Positions 17,501 through 24,670 of a stretch of 57,991 nt of DNA are shown one piece after another (the stretch's first letter is position 1; each line of letters opens with the position of its first letter). A program made the translations under genes and the position numbers. The DNA lies in assembly GCA_964420365.1 (NCBI GenBank), contig CAYQTA010000056.1, positions 1-57,991 of the forward strand, in the 5' to 3' direction. Below the pieces are notes generated by a model. It did no database searches and was not told where the DNA came from. It worked only from the letters and a program-made list of their open reading frames with translations. The DNA is from JAMOQA01 sp964420365 (GTDB taxonomy: Bacteria > Acidobacteriota > Polarisedimenticolia > J045).

Positions 17501-17869
17501 ATGTTCCGGCACTACAAGCGGGCCTGGGAGCCGGCGCTGCGGTCGTGGGTCGTGCGGTTCTGGAACTTCGTCGGCGAGACGGCGGACGGGATCGCCGAGA
17601 CCGGCCGGAAGTTCTACACGGGCAACGGCCAGACCTACCTGCTCTACACGCTGATCTTCCTCGCGATCCTCGGGCTCGCCTGGGTGAGCGCGGCCCCGGC
17701 GGGCGCGGCGTCGGCCGGCCCGGAGGAGCGCGCGATCGCGGCGGACGCCTGCGGGCCGGCGATGGCACCGGCCGCCGCCCCCGCGCCGATCGAGCGCGAA
17801 CCGGCCGCCGGCGGGGAGTTCCCGGCCGCGGCCACCCTCTGCCCCGTCGGCGCGCGGGCCGCCGAGTAG
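14516..17869 (+). CDS. Fused double proton/sodium-pumping antiporter subunit (MbxH-MbxH' type)
   Basis: 1117 residues containing two complete NuoL/NuoN/MrpD-type pumps in tandem. Module 1 (about 1-490) has the channel Glu136 in FLEISS and Lys222 in VETKMWPF. Module 2 (about 530-960) has Glu581 in AAWEIMTW, Lys655 in FLAKAAAWGLH and the second-half Lys in VNHFLFK. The C-terminal part holds an amphipathic stretch, a YTGNGQTY motif seen in Mbh-type H subunits, one more membrane helix and an Ala/Pro-rich tail with two Cys. Separate H and H' genes are usual in mbx operons, so the fusion is notable. GTG at 14516 or 14519 are both possible; GGGAGG lies at 14505-14510. Confidence 0.88.
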   Translation: MVSPILLVAVPLGAAFLLPMADRLGRPVARGLHLLTLLFAGGLALRWLAAFQAGAPAELVTTGGWPPPIGISLRFGVEEAVLVLLAAAVAFVAALHLARREQASDVRGLVIQLLLVTGSFGLIMTRDLFNVFVFLEISSIATYAIVAFGREREGLEAGFKYMVVGSAASIFVLLGIALLYKATGTLNLDDMLNRVHEVPPAVAPLLGGVLLLLVTGFLVETKMWPFNGPAIDLYDGVEPGVMALVVGTVVNAVLWTFWKVMLLAGDAWISTVVMTVGMVTFVVSNFLAIRQGRVRRMLGYSSSAQLGLLVFLLPLVRDGHVPLLAAGLLLVNHTLAKAALLWLAGLHGGEDMEDWAGAFRGRVALGVTLLASVVAITGLPPFPGFWGKWEVVAHLARSPFAWWIVPLLLGSLFEFVYYFGWVRAMRPDEEEDATPVVSGAPFSLVEAVAPLLMAGALLAYGLWWTAFLLPPDAAALLGLGLLGVVLLIVPGRVPRARAGLALAGMAVTAWLALPPRSEFLLGTFEGLFGAIVLLGGILVALAGLGTGNERQGHWGLLLVLVASSLWILRAETLLAFFAAWEIMTWSSWLLVRQGRRASRAAWLYILFGAGGGLAVLGGFALALGAGVETVHGLARLSGPVALAAFSLLVTGFLAKAAAWGLHVWAPGAYAESPDTFTPFLSGVVSKLPVFALMTVAVRAGGEALRVGVTRVEPLHAVAWIGGLTALGMTLLAVFQEDMKRLLAYSSVGQVAYAIVGFAILSPLGWSAALYQVVNHFLFKTMLFLAVAGVIYRTGARRFSQLGGLITRMPVSFVFVLVGIIAVSGVPPLSGFAAKWLLYQALMEKGWFFLTAVMMFASVVAFPYLFRLIHSIFLGQLRDDLRETREAPWPLLTAQLVLLGLIMGLSVFPGAFLERADGIVRAAFGGGGLDYERWVVAGPLGYLSGPGIMALVMVLFVVLFLFLFFAGPRPVRVKQLDIVYAGEVPPPPEQVHVAYDMFRHYKRAWEPALRSWVVRFWNFVGETADGIAETGRKFYTGNGQTYLLYTLIFLAILGLAWVSAAPAGAASAGPEERAIAADACGPAMAPAAAPAPIEREPAAGGEFPAAATLCPVGARAAE

Positions 17870-17882
17870 GAAGGAGGACCCG

Positions 17883-18797
17883 ATGGACATCCTGGTGCGG
17901 GCCGCCGTGGCCGTCGTCGTCGTCCTCGGCGCCATCCTGTACGGGCTCCTCGTCCAGGGCGTCATTCGCAAGGTGATGGCGCGGATCCAGGGACGGATCG
18001 GGCCCCCCGTCTGGCAGCCGGTCTACGACCTGTTCAAGCTGCTCTTCCTGCGCACCGCGATCTGGCACGGCGTGATGTTCTGGCTCGGGCCGGTCTTCCG
18101 CGCCGCGGGCGGCATCGGGCTCTTCCTGCTGATCCCGGTCGTCGTCGGCAACCCGTGGCTGGAGAACTTCTCGTTCACCGGCGACCTGCTGATGGCGATG
18201 TACTTCCTCTTCTTCGGGTCCCTCGGGATGGCGCTCGGCGCCGCCGAGGCGGGCCATCCGCACTCGCCGATCGGGATCAGCCGCGGCCTCGTCCAGATGA
18301 CGGCGTTCGAGCTGCCGTTCTCGCTGGCGGTCGTCGCCCTGGTCGCCCGGACCGGGAGCTTCTCCATCATCGAGATCGTGCGGGCCCAGCAGGGGAGCGT
18401 CTGGGACTGGAACCTGTTCGCCAACCCCTTCGCCTCCGCGGCCGCCTTCCTCGCCTTCCTCGGGATGAACATGTACTCCCCGTTCAACATCGTGGGAGCG
18501 CCCCAGGAGATCCCGGTGGGGCCGCCGACCGAGTACCACTCGTCGTTCCTCTCGATGATGGCCGCGGGCCGCTCGATCTTCGCCGTGGCCAAGATGGTCC
18601 TCTACATGGACCTCTTCCTCGGCGGCGCGACGTCGCTGCTCGAGGCGATCGTCAAGACCTTCCTCGTCTACTTCTGGTCGGTCTTCGTCGGCGCGGTCTT
18701 CCCGCGCTTCCGGACCGAGCAGTCGGTGCGCTTCTTCCTCGGCTGGCCGACGGTGTTCGGCGCCGCGGGCGTGGCGCTCGTGCTCTTCGCCCGGTGA
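17883..18797 (+). CDS. MbxM/NuoH-like membrane subunit
   Basis: 304 residues, about eight membrane helices. Carries the NuoH hallmark RIQGRIGPPVWQP near residues 36-48 and the acidic loop APQEIPVGPPTEY, which in complex I and Mbh links the Fe-S arm to the proton path. Good AAGGAGG ribosome site 13 bases after the pump gene. Anchors the hydrophilic J-K-L-N arm to the membrane. Confidence 0.92.
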   Translation: MDILVRAAVAVVVVLGAILYGLLVQGVIRKVMARIQGRIGPPVWQPVYDLFKLLFLRTAIWHGVMFWLGPVFRAAGGIGLFLLIPVVVGNPWLENFSFTGDLLMAMYFLFFGSLGMALGAAEAGHPHSPIGISRGLVQMTAFELPFSLAVVALVARTGSFSIIEIVRAQQGSVWDWNLFANPFASAAAFLAFLGMNMYSPFNIVGAPQEIPVGPPTEYHSSFLSMMAAGRSIFAVAKMVLYMDLFLGGATSLLEAIVKTFLVYFWSVFVGAVFPRFRTEQSVRFFLGWPTVFGAAGVALVLFAR

Positions 18798-18806
18798 GGT
18801 GACGCG

Positions 18807-19508
18807 ATGAGCGACCGTGACTGGAACGACCCGCGCCTCGAGGAGGCGCTTCCCCCGGTGGCGGACGACGGGGGGCCGAGGCCCCCGCGGCTGCCGGCGC
18901 GCATCGAGGACATCCCGGCCCACGCGCCGATCGACGACACCTGCTTCCTCGGCGCGCGGAAGATGCCGACCCCGATCGGGCTGCCGGAGGCGGTGCAGCG
19001 GATCAAGAACTGGATCCGGGCGCGCTCGCTGTGGGTGATGGCCTACGGCACCGGCTGCGGTTCCATCGAGCTGCGCCCGCTGGCGACGGCCCGCTACGAC
19101 ATGGAGCGGTTCGGCATCGTGATGCGGCCGACCCCCCGGCAGTCGAACGTGCTGATCGTCTCCGGCTACCTGGCGGTGAAGTCCCTCAAGCGGGTGGTGC
19201 GCTCCTACGAGCAGATGCCCTCCCCGAAATGGCTGGTCGGGCTCGGGAGCTGCACGATCAACGGCGGCATGTACTGGGACTCCTACAACACGATCAACCG
19301 GCTCGACCTCTACCTGCCGGTCGACATCTACATCGCCGGGTGCATGCCGCGCCCCGAGGCGCTGCTCGGCGGGTTCGACCGGCTGATGAAGCTGATCGAC
19401 CGGGGCGAGGCGAACGGGTGGCACCACTACCTCGAGAACCTCGACTGGTACAAGGCGAACCAGCGCAAGCTGTTCGATGACGGGGACATGCCGGACTACA
19501 ACTGGTGA
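18807..19508 (+). CDS. MbxJ/NuoB-like small subunit with three conserved cluster cysteines
   Basis: 233 residues; a Pro-rich N-terminal extension of about 60 residues precedes the NuoB fold. In NuoB the proximal 4Fe-4S cluster is held by adjacent Cys-Cys plus two more. Here the pair reads Cys84-Gly85 (GTGCGSIEL), followed by Cys149 (GSCTINGG) and Cys179 (AGCMPRPE), so one ligand is missing. Archaeal Mbs is described as using a site-differentiated proximal cluster to reduce sulfur species, and the loss here fits that. Cys46 in the extension could substitute, but that cannot be judged from sequence. Overlapping neighbours confirm its place in the operon. Confidence 0.88.
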   Translation: MSDRDWNDPRLEEALPPVADDGGPRPPRLPARIEDIPAHAPIDDTCFLGARKMPTPIGLPEAVQRIKNWIRARSLWVMAYGTGCGSIELRPLATARYDMERFGIVMRPTPRQSNVLIVSGYLAVKSLKRVVRSYEQMPSPKWLVGLGSCTINGGMYWDSYNTINRLDLYLPVDIYIAGCMPRPEALLGGFDRLMKLIDRGEANGWHHYLENLDWYKANQRKLFDDGDMPDYNW

Positions 19509-19515
19509 GGCGCCG

Positions 19516-20055
19516 ATGAAGACGATCCTCGCGGAACTCGAGACCAGGTTCGGGGCGACGGGCGCCCGCTTCCAGCGGGACGACCTCGCGTCGATCGACC
19601 TGCCGGCCGACCGCGCGGTGCCGGCCGTCACCTGGCTGAAGGAGCACACCCCCTTCGTCCAGCTCAACCACATGTCGGTCGTCGACTGGATCGAGGACGG
19701 GCAGTTCCAGGTGACCTGGTTGGTAACGGACCCGCGCGGGTGCCGCTCGATCATGGTCAACACGCGAATCGACCGGGAGCGGGCCACCTGCGACTCGGTG
19801 GCGGACCTGTGGCCCCAGGCGGTGACCTACGAGCAGGAGATCAACGAGATGTTCGGCATCGACTTCCCGGGAAGCCCCCGGATGGGCGTGCCGTTCATCC
19901 TCGAGGGCTGGAAGGACATGCCCCCGATGCGGCGCGACTTCGACACGGTGAAGTACGTCGCCGAGCATCACCCGCACCGGCCCGGCCGGAAGCACCACGA
20001 TCCGCGGACGTACGTCGGGGAGCGGTTCGGCGAGAAGGGGTACCTCCATGACTAG
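19516..20055 (+). CDS. MbxK/NuoC-like subunit
   Basis: 179 residues with the 30-kDa complex-I subunit fold: QLNHMSVVDWIEDGQFQV early, then LWPQAVTYEQEINEMFGIDFPG, the family signature. The tail is basic and His-rich (EHHPHRPGRKHH). Structural partner of the L and J subunits in the cytoplasmic arm. The stop region overlaps the start of the large subunit by 8 bases. Confidence 0.9.
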   Translation: MKTILAELETRFGATGARFQRDDLASIDLPADRAVPAVTWLKEHTPFVQLNHMSVVDWIEDGQFQVTWLVTDPRGCRSIMVNTRIDRERATCDSVADLWPQAVTYEQEINEMFGIDFPGSPRMGVPFILEGWKDMPPMRRDFDTVKYVAEHHPHRPGRKHHDPRTYVGERFGEKGYLHD

Positions 20056-21169
20056 GCGGATCACGGAGTCCCGCGAGGTCCAGCTCTGGTTCGGCCCGCA
20101 GCATCCCGGCATCACGGGGAACATGGCGATGCAGGTCTTCCTCGAGGGGGACACGATCACCCGCGGGAAGACCCACGTCGGCTACCTGCACCGGGCCTTC
20201 GAGAAGCTGATGGAGCGGCGGACGTTCATCCAGTCGTTCCCGATCGTCTGCCGGATCTGCGTGCCCGAGCCGGACACCAACGAGTACCTGCTCGCGGCCG
20301 CGGTCGAGGAGATCGCGGGGATCGAGATCCCGGAGAAGGCGAAGTGGATCCGGACCCTGGTCCTCGAGATGTCGCGCCTCGCCTCGATGCTGATGGTCCT
20401 CGGCGGCCAGGCCGGCACGATGGGGAACGGCGTTCCCCCCCAGTGGATGATCGCCCTCCGTGACTACATCCTCGACCGGTTCGAGGAACTGACCGGCGGG
20501 CGCGTCTACCACATGTACATCGTCTACGGGGGCGTCCGCCGGGACCTGCCGCCCGGCTTCGCGGAGCGGATGGAGGAGAACCTCCGCAGGATCGAGGAGT
20601 ACCTCCCCTACGTCGACGACGTCATCTTCGACAACGCGGTCTTCCGGAAGCGGACGATCGGCGTCGGCGTCGTGCCCGAGGAGTGGGTCGACGAGATGGG
20701 GCTCTCCGGCCCGATCGTCCGGGCGATGGGGATTCCCCGCGACACCCGGAAGGACTGGCCGTACCTCGCCTACCCGGAGCTCGACTTCGACGTCGCGCTG
20801 GCGGAGGGCTCGGACATCTACGCGCGGGCGCTGGTCCGCCGGAAGGAGATCCAGCAGTCGATCGACCTGATCCGGCAGATCCTCGCGAAGATGCCGCAGG
20901 ACGGTCCCTACTGCGCGAAGCTGCCGAACATGATGACCTGGAAGGTTCCGCCGGGGCAGACCTACGTCCGGGCGGAGGCGACCCGGGGCGAGATGGGCTA
21001 CTTCGTGGTGACCGACGGTTCGGACAGGATCCGGCGCGTCCACGTGCGCGGGCCCTCGTACATCCACGGCGTGTCGCTGCTCGAGCGGATGCTGCCCGGG
21101 ACGAACATCGCGGATCTCTCGGCGCTGATGGTGTCGCTGCAGGTCTGCCCGCCCGAGATCGAGAGGTGA
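20048..21169 (+). CDS. MbxL/NuoD-like large subunit lacking a full NiFe site
   Basis: 373 residues of the NiFe-hydrogenase large subunit/NuoD family, with FGPQHPG near residue 16. NiFe hydrogenases hold the metals with two CxxC motifs. Here the N-terminal one is kept as Cys68-Arg-Ile-Cys71, but the C-terminal one reads Cys367-Pro-Pro-Glu370, so the last ligand is Glu and the usual preceding Asp-Pro is lost. Therefore it is neither a standard hydrogenase nor quinone-type NuoD, which has none of these Cys. This agrees with an Mbx/Mbs-type enzyme acting on sulfur compounds or passing electrons between cofactors. Starts inside the end of the K gene. Confidence 0.88.
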   Translation: MTRRITESREVQLWFGPQHPGITGNMAMQVFLEGDTITRGKTHVGYLHRAFEKLMERRTFIQSFPIVCRICVPEPDTNEYLLAAAVEEIAGIEIPEKAKWIRTLVLEMSRLASMLMVLGGQAGTMGNGVPPQWMIALRDYILDRFEELTGGRVYHMYIVYGGVRRDLPPGFAERMEENLRRIEEYLPYVDDVIFDNAVFRKRTIGVGVVPEEWVDEMGLSGPIVRAMGIPRDTRKDWPYLAYPELDFDVALAEGSDIYARALVRRKEIQQSIDLIRQILAKMPQDGPYCAKLPNMMTWKVPPGQTYVRAEATRGEMGYFVVTDGSDRIRRVHVRGPSYIHGVSLLERMLPGTNIADLSALMVSLQVCPPEIER

Positions 21170-21173
21170 GCCG

Positions 21174-23033
21174 ATGAGCATGAAGCACGTCCTCGCCCCG
21201 TTCAGCGCCTGGGCCCGCGTCCTGCGGAAGCCGTTCACGATCCCGCAGGAGAACACCCTCCGCGAGGCGGCGCCGCGCTACCGCGGGTGGCACGTCAACG
21301 ACGTGGAGAAGTGCATCGGCTGCGGAACCTGCGCCGACATCTGCCAGAACGTGGCGATCGACATGGTCCCGGTGGACGAGCCGACGAAGGGCGACTCGGG
21401 GCTCCGGCCGCGGTTCGACTACGGGCGGTGCTGCTGGTGCGCGCTGTGCGTCGACGCCTGCCCGACCGGTTCCCTCGGGATGTCGAACGAGTACTTCTGG
21501 GCCTCGCCCGACGGGGACGGCTTCCTGTTCACCGCCGGGGTCGACCCGATGCCCTGGAACAACTGCGAGCTCGGGTGGCGCAAGGACGAGGGGTTCGACC
21601 TGCTCGACCACGAGCGGGTGCCGATGCCGATGCTGGACCCGGAGGAGCGGATCCACACCTGGGCGGAGGTCGTCCTCGGGTACACCGAGGAGCAGGCCCG
21701 TGCCGAGGCGTCCCGCTGCGTGATGTGCGGACTGTGCATCGCGGCCTGCCCGGCCCACATGCACATCCCCGACTACATCGCGGCGATCCGCGACGGGCAG
21801 GACCGCCTCGCCGCCGAGATCATCTACGACAACAACCCGCTGCCCGAGATGTGCGGCAAGGTCTGCACGCGACGCTGCGAGTTCGTCTGCTCGATCGGCG
21901 TGAACGGAGATCCGCTGGCGATCCGCTGGCTGAAGCGGTACGCGATCGAGCGGTTCGACGACCTGGCCGAGGTCGTGAAGCCCCGGGTGACGCGGATCGG
22001 CGAGGGAAAGAAGGTCGCGGTCGTCGGCGGCGGACCCTCGGGCCTCACGGTCGCCTACTACCTGGCGATCCGCGGCTTCGAGGTGACGGTCTACGAGGCG
22101 CTCCCGCAGGTCGGCGGGGCGACGTTCTTCGGGATCCCGAAGTACCGGTTCCCGATGCCGTCCCTGGAGAAGCAGGTCAAGCTGCTCACCGACGCCGGGG
22201 TGAAGATCGTCACGAACCACCGCGTCGAGAAGGACGAGTTCCGGCGGCTTCTCGAGGAGAACGACGCGGTCTTCATCGGCACCGGGCTGATGAAGCCCTA
22301 CCGGCTGGGCGCCCCCGGCGAGGACCTGCCCGGCGTGATCTACGCGCTCGACCTGCTGATCGACAGGCACGTCGGCCGGCCGGTCGACGTCGGCCGGAAG
22401 GTGGTCGTCGTCGGCGGCGGGAACGTGGCGATCGACGCGGCGCGGGTCTCGCGCCGGCTCGGTGCCGAGGTGACGATCGCCTACCGGCGGCGGCTCGTCG
22501 ACATGCCTGCCGACGACGAGGAGATCGAGGACGCCGAGGCCGAGGGGGTGGAGATCGTCACCCAGGCGATCCCGCTGCGGGTCGAGCAGGCCGACGACGG
22601 CCGGCTGCGGTTCGTCTGGGGGCCGGCCGAGATGGTCCCCTCCGAGCGCGGCGGTCGCCCGCGCCCGAAGCTGATCGAGGGCGTCGAGCACGAGATGATC
22701 GTCGACCGGGTGATCGTCGCCATCGGCCAGGGGGCGGAGCATTCCTGGATGCCGGAGGAGGTCGCCGAGAAGATCGCCGACAAGAAGGGCTGGATCACCG
22801 TCGACGAGAACGGGATGACCGCCTGGGAAGGGATCTTCGCCGGCGGCGACCTGGTCAACTCGACGGCCGACGCGATCTCCGCGATCGCCGACGGGCTGCG
22901 GGCGGTGGCCGGCATCGAGCGGTGGCTGCTCGGCCGGGAGGGGAAGGAGCTGCCCGGCCGCCACGTGCGGGACGAGGGCGGCCCGCCCCACTGGCTCCCG
23001 AAGTACGAGCCCCGGGACGATCTCAGCCGCTGA
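21174..23033 (+). CDS. Fusion of MbxN/NuoI-like ferredoxin subunit with a GltD/NfnL-type NAD(P)H oxidoreductase
   Basis: 619 residues. Residues 1-100 are a NuoI-like 2x4Fe-4S domain (Cys47/50/53/57 and Cys86/89/92/96). A GltD-type N-terminal domain follows with Cys182/185/188/192 and a CGKVCTRRCEFVC cluster at 227-239. Next come an FAD site (VGGGPSG, 284-290), a second Rossmann site VVGGGNVAID (412-421) followed by AYRRR (436-440), which favours NADPH, and the C-terminal AGGD FAD signature. It would feed electrons from NAD(P)H into the complex or take them out. Stand-alone NuoI subunits are about 130-200 residues, so this is a large gain of function. Last gene of the operon. Confidence 0.9.
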   Translation: MSMKHVLAPFSAWARVLRKPFTIPQENTLREAAPRYRGWHVNDVEKCIGCGTCADICQNVAIDMVPVDEPTKGDSGLRPRFDYGRCCWCALCVDACPTGSLGMSNEYFWASPDGDGFLFTAGVDPMPWNNCELGWRKDEGFDLLDHERVPMPMLDPEERIHTWAEVVLGYTEEQARAEASRCVMCGLCIAACPAHMHIPDYIAAIRDGQDRLAAEIIYDNNPLPEMCGKVCTRRCEFVCSIGVNGDPLAIRWLKRYAIERFDDLAEVVKPRVTRIGEGKKVAVVGGGPSGLTVAYYLAIRGFEVTVYEALPQVGGATFFGIPKYRFPMPSLEKQVKLLTDAGVKIVTNHRVEKDEFRRLLEENDAVFIGTGLMKPYRLGAPGEDLPGVIYALDLLIDRHVGRPVDVGRKVVVVGGGNVAIDAARVSRRLGAEVTIAYRRRLVDMPADDEEIEDAEAEGVEIVTQAIPLRVEQADDGRLRFVWGPAEMVPSERGGRPRPKLIEGVEHEMIVDRVIVAIGQGAEHSWMPEEVAEKIADKKGWITVDENGMTAWEGIFAGGDLVNSTADAISAIADGLRAVAGIERWLLGREGKELPGRHVRDEGGPPHWLPKYEPRDDLSR

Positions 23034-23040
23034 CCCCGGC

Positions 23041-23206
23041 GGGCGGCCTTCCGGCCGCCCCTGCGAACCCCCACGGAATCCCTCGTCGCGCGGATCCCGC
23101 GGGAAGGCGATGCGGGTGTCCTGCAGGGGCCGCCGGGAGGTGATGCGGGTGTCCTGTAGGGGCCGCCGGGAGGCGGCCCGGGCGGCGCGAAGCGCCGCGC
23201 ACCACG
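23041..23206 (+). repeat. Dispersed palindromic repeat, copy B (with internal tandem duplication)
   Basis: Starts with GGGCGGCCTTCCGGCCGCCC and ends with the GTAGGGG...GGCGGCGCGAAGCGCCGC module on the plus strand. In between, a block of about 32 bases (GATGCGGGTGTCCTG plus AGGGGCCGCCGGGAGG) is present twice, at 23108-23140 and 23141-23173. Lies between the Mbx-like operon and arsC; the first hairpin could also end transcription of the operon. Confidence 0.8.
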
Positions 23207-23289
23207 CGGCGGCCGCGCACGGCGGCAACACCCGCGCCGGGCCCGGGTGCGCTCCCCGGCGCCACGCGGAACCGTGTACGATCCACGGC

Positions 23290-23739
23290 ATGGAAGCCGC
23301 TCGCCCGCGCCGCGTCCTCGTGATCTGCACCGGGAACTCGTGCCGCTCCCAGATGGCGGAGGGATGGCTCCGCCACCTCCTGGGGGACCGGCTCGAGGTC
23401 GCCTCGGCGGGCACGCACCCGGCGCGGGAGGTCAGCCCGCTGGCGATCCGGGTGATGGCCGAGGCGGGCGTCGACATCTCGGGCCAGGTGCCGGAGCACG
23501 TCTCGCTGTACGAGGACGAGCACTGGGACCTGGTCGTCACCGTCTGCGACGACGCCCGGGAGGCCTGCCCGGCCTTCCCCGGGGCCGCGCGCTCGATCCA
23601 CGCGGGCTTCCCCGATCCCTGGGCCGTGGTCGGCACCGGGGAGGAACGACTCGCGGCCTACCGCGGGGTCCGTGACGCGATCCGTCGCGACCTGGTCCCG
23701 CTGGTCGCCCGCCACCTGGGCCTGCCGCCCCCGGACTGA
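23290..23739 (+). CDS. arsC: Arsenate reductase/low-molecular-weight phosphotyrosine phosphatase family protein
   Basis: 149 residues. The anion loop CTGNSCRSQMAEG near residue 13 and the second redox Cys in VTVCDDAREACPAF (two Cys about eight apart) match thioredoxin-coupled ArsC, which reduces arsenate. GFPDPW carries the conserved Asp-Pro. No arsenite exporter or dedicated arsR is adjacent, so a phosphatase role is possible, but the distal Cys pair favours ArsC. Start ATG at 23290 has only a weak ribosome site. Confidence 0.82.
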   Translation: MEAARPRRVLVICTGNSCRSQMAEGWLRHLLGDRLEVASAGTHPAREVSPLAIRVMAEAGVDISGQVPEHVSLYEDEHWDLVVTVCDDAREACPAFPGAARSIHAGFPDPWAVVGTGEERLAAYRGVRDAIRRDLVPLVARHLGLPPPD

Positions 23740-23770
23740 GGTCGGCTGCCGGATCCCGTATCATCGGTCC

Positions 23771-24670
23771 ATGCGCGGGAAGATCGCACTGCTCGGACTG
23801 CCGGGCTCCCCGGTGACCGCCGCCGTCGCCGCGGCGCTGGAAGCGGGGGGGAGGGGGGCGGTCCGGCTCGACCTGTTCGCCCCCCTGGCCGGGAAACCCG
23901 TGACCATCGCTAGCGGGCGGGTCACGTGGGAGGGCTGCGAGCTCTCTGCGGCCGGCGCGGTCCTGGCCGAGGCCCCGGTCTTCCCGTGGCCCCAGCCCGG
24001 CTCGCTCGAGGGGGTGCTCGAGGACGGCGTGCCCGCGCGCGACCGGGTCCGCCGGGACCGGGAGGGGCGCTCACTGGTCGCCTCGGCCCTGCACGTCCTC
24101 GCGGGGGAGCGCCCGGTCGTGAACCCGCCGGGGGCCGCCCACGGCGCCGTGGCTCCCGCCGCCGTCCTGGACGACCTTGCCCGGCACGGGCTGCCGGTGA
24201 CCCCCTGGCGCATGGACGCCGCAGCTCCCGGTACGGCCGGGTGGGTCGCGGACGCCGCCGGGAGGGATGCCTGGCACCAACCGGCCCGTCCGCCCGCGGC
24301 GGGAGAACCGGCCCTCCTGTTCGATGCCGCCGCCGACGCCGCGATCGTGGTGCTGGTCGCGGGGAATGCCGTCGTCGCGGCCCGGCGGATCCCGGCCGGG
24401 CCGCTGCCGGCGGACCCCGGCAACGGGGATCCCGTTCCGGCGGAGGAGCTTCCCGGGCGACTCGCGGAGCTTGCCGTTCGCGCCGCCGCGACGGTTCGCG
24501 CCCCGGTCTGCGCCCTGACCGTCATCGCCGGGGAGGATTCCCGTGTCCTGTTCATCGAGACGGGGCCGGACCTGGCCGCCTGGCATGCCGCGGCGGGCGA
24601 GGGAGTCGCCGAGGGTCTCGCGCGGATGCTGGTCTCGCTCGCGGACAATCCCCCGGAGGACAATCGATGA
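23771..24670 (+). CDS. Degenerate ATP-grasp-like protein of the RiPP locus
   Basis: 299 residues, not a recognised family. It parallels the ATP-grasp encoded at 26031: both open with a hydrophobic LLG-PG strand and helix, share a VVNPP segment before the central domain, and have a GN/GGxVVAA strand. Here the ATP-binding Lys regions are not recognisable, and the metal-binding Glu-x-Asn near the end is FIETGP, so Asn is lost. Likely an inactive partner or peptide-binding subunit of the active ligase. The ATG begins a four-gene run with ATGA overlaps (stop overlaps the radical SAM start). Confidence 0.65.
   Translation: MRGKIALLGLPGSPVTAAVAAALEAGGRGAVRLDLFAPLAGKPVTIASGRVTWEGCELSAAGAVLAEAPVFPWPQPGSLEGVLEDGVPARDRVRRDREGRSLVASALHVLAGERPVVNPPGAAHGAVAPAAVLDDLARHGLPVTPWRMDAAAPGTAGWVADAAGRDAWHQPARPPAAGEPALLFDAAADAAIVVLVAGNAVVAARRIPAGPLPADPGNGDPVPAEELPGRLAELAVRAAATVRAPVCALTVIAGEDSRVLFIETGPDLAAWHAAAGEGVAEGLARMLVSLADNPPEDNR

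Noticed and set aside
14468..17971. Open frame of 1167 codons on the minus strand opposite the fused pump gene
   Set aside because: Composition is Arg/Glu/Asp/Gln repeats typical of antisense frames in GC-rich DNA; the plus strand encodes clear membrane modules.
20048..21169. NiFe hydrogenase large subunit
   Set aside because: Only three of the four metal-binding Cys are present and the C-terminal Asp-Pro is lost.
12076..23033. Standard respiratory complex I (nuo) operon
   Set aside because: Mrp E-F-G and MbhD/E-type genes are present, nuoA, nuoJ, nuoE, nuoF and nuoG are absent, and L retains a CxxC.
23041..23206. CRISPR array
   Set aside because: Only two adjacent similar units with no regular spacers; the sequence belongs to the dispersed palindromic family.
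20622..23636. Long minus-strand frame across the L and N genes
   Set aside because: Shadow of the plus-strand Fe-S and flavoprotein genes; low-complexity translation.
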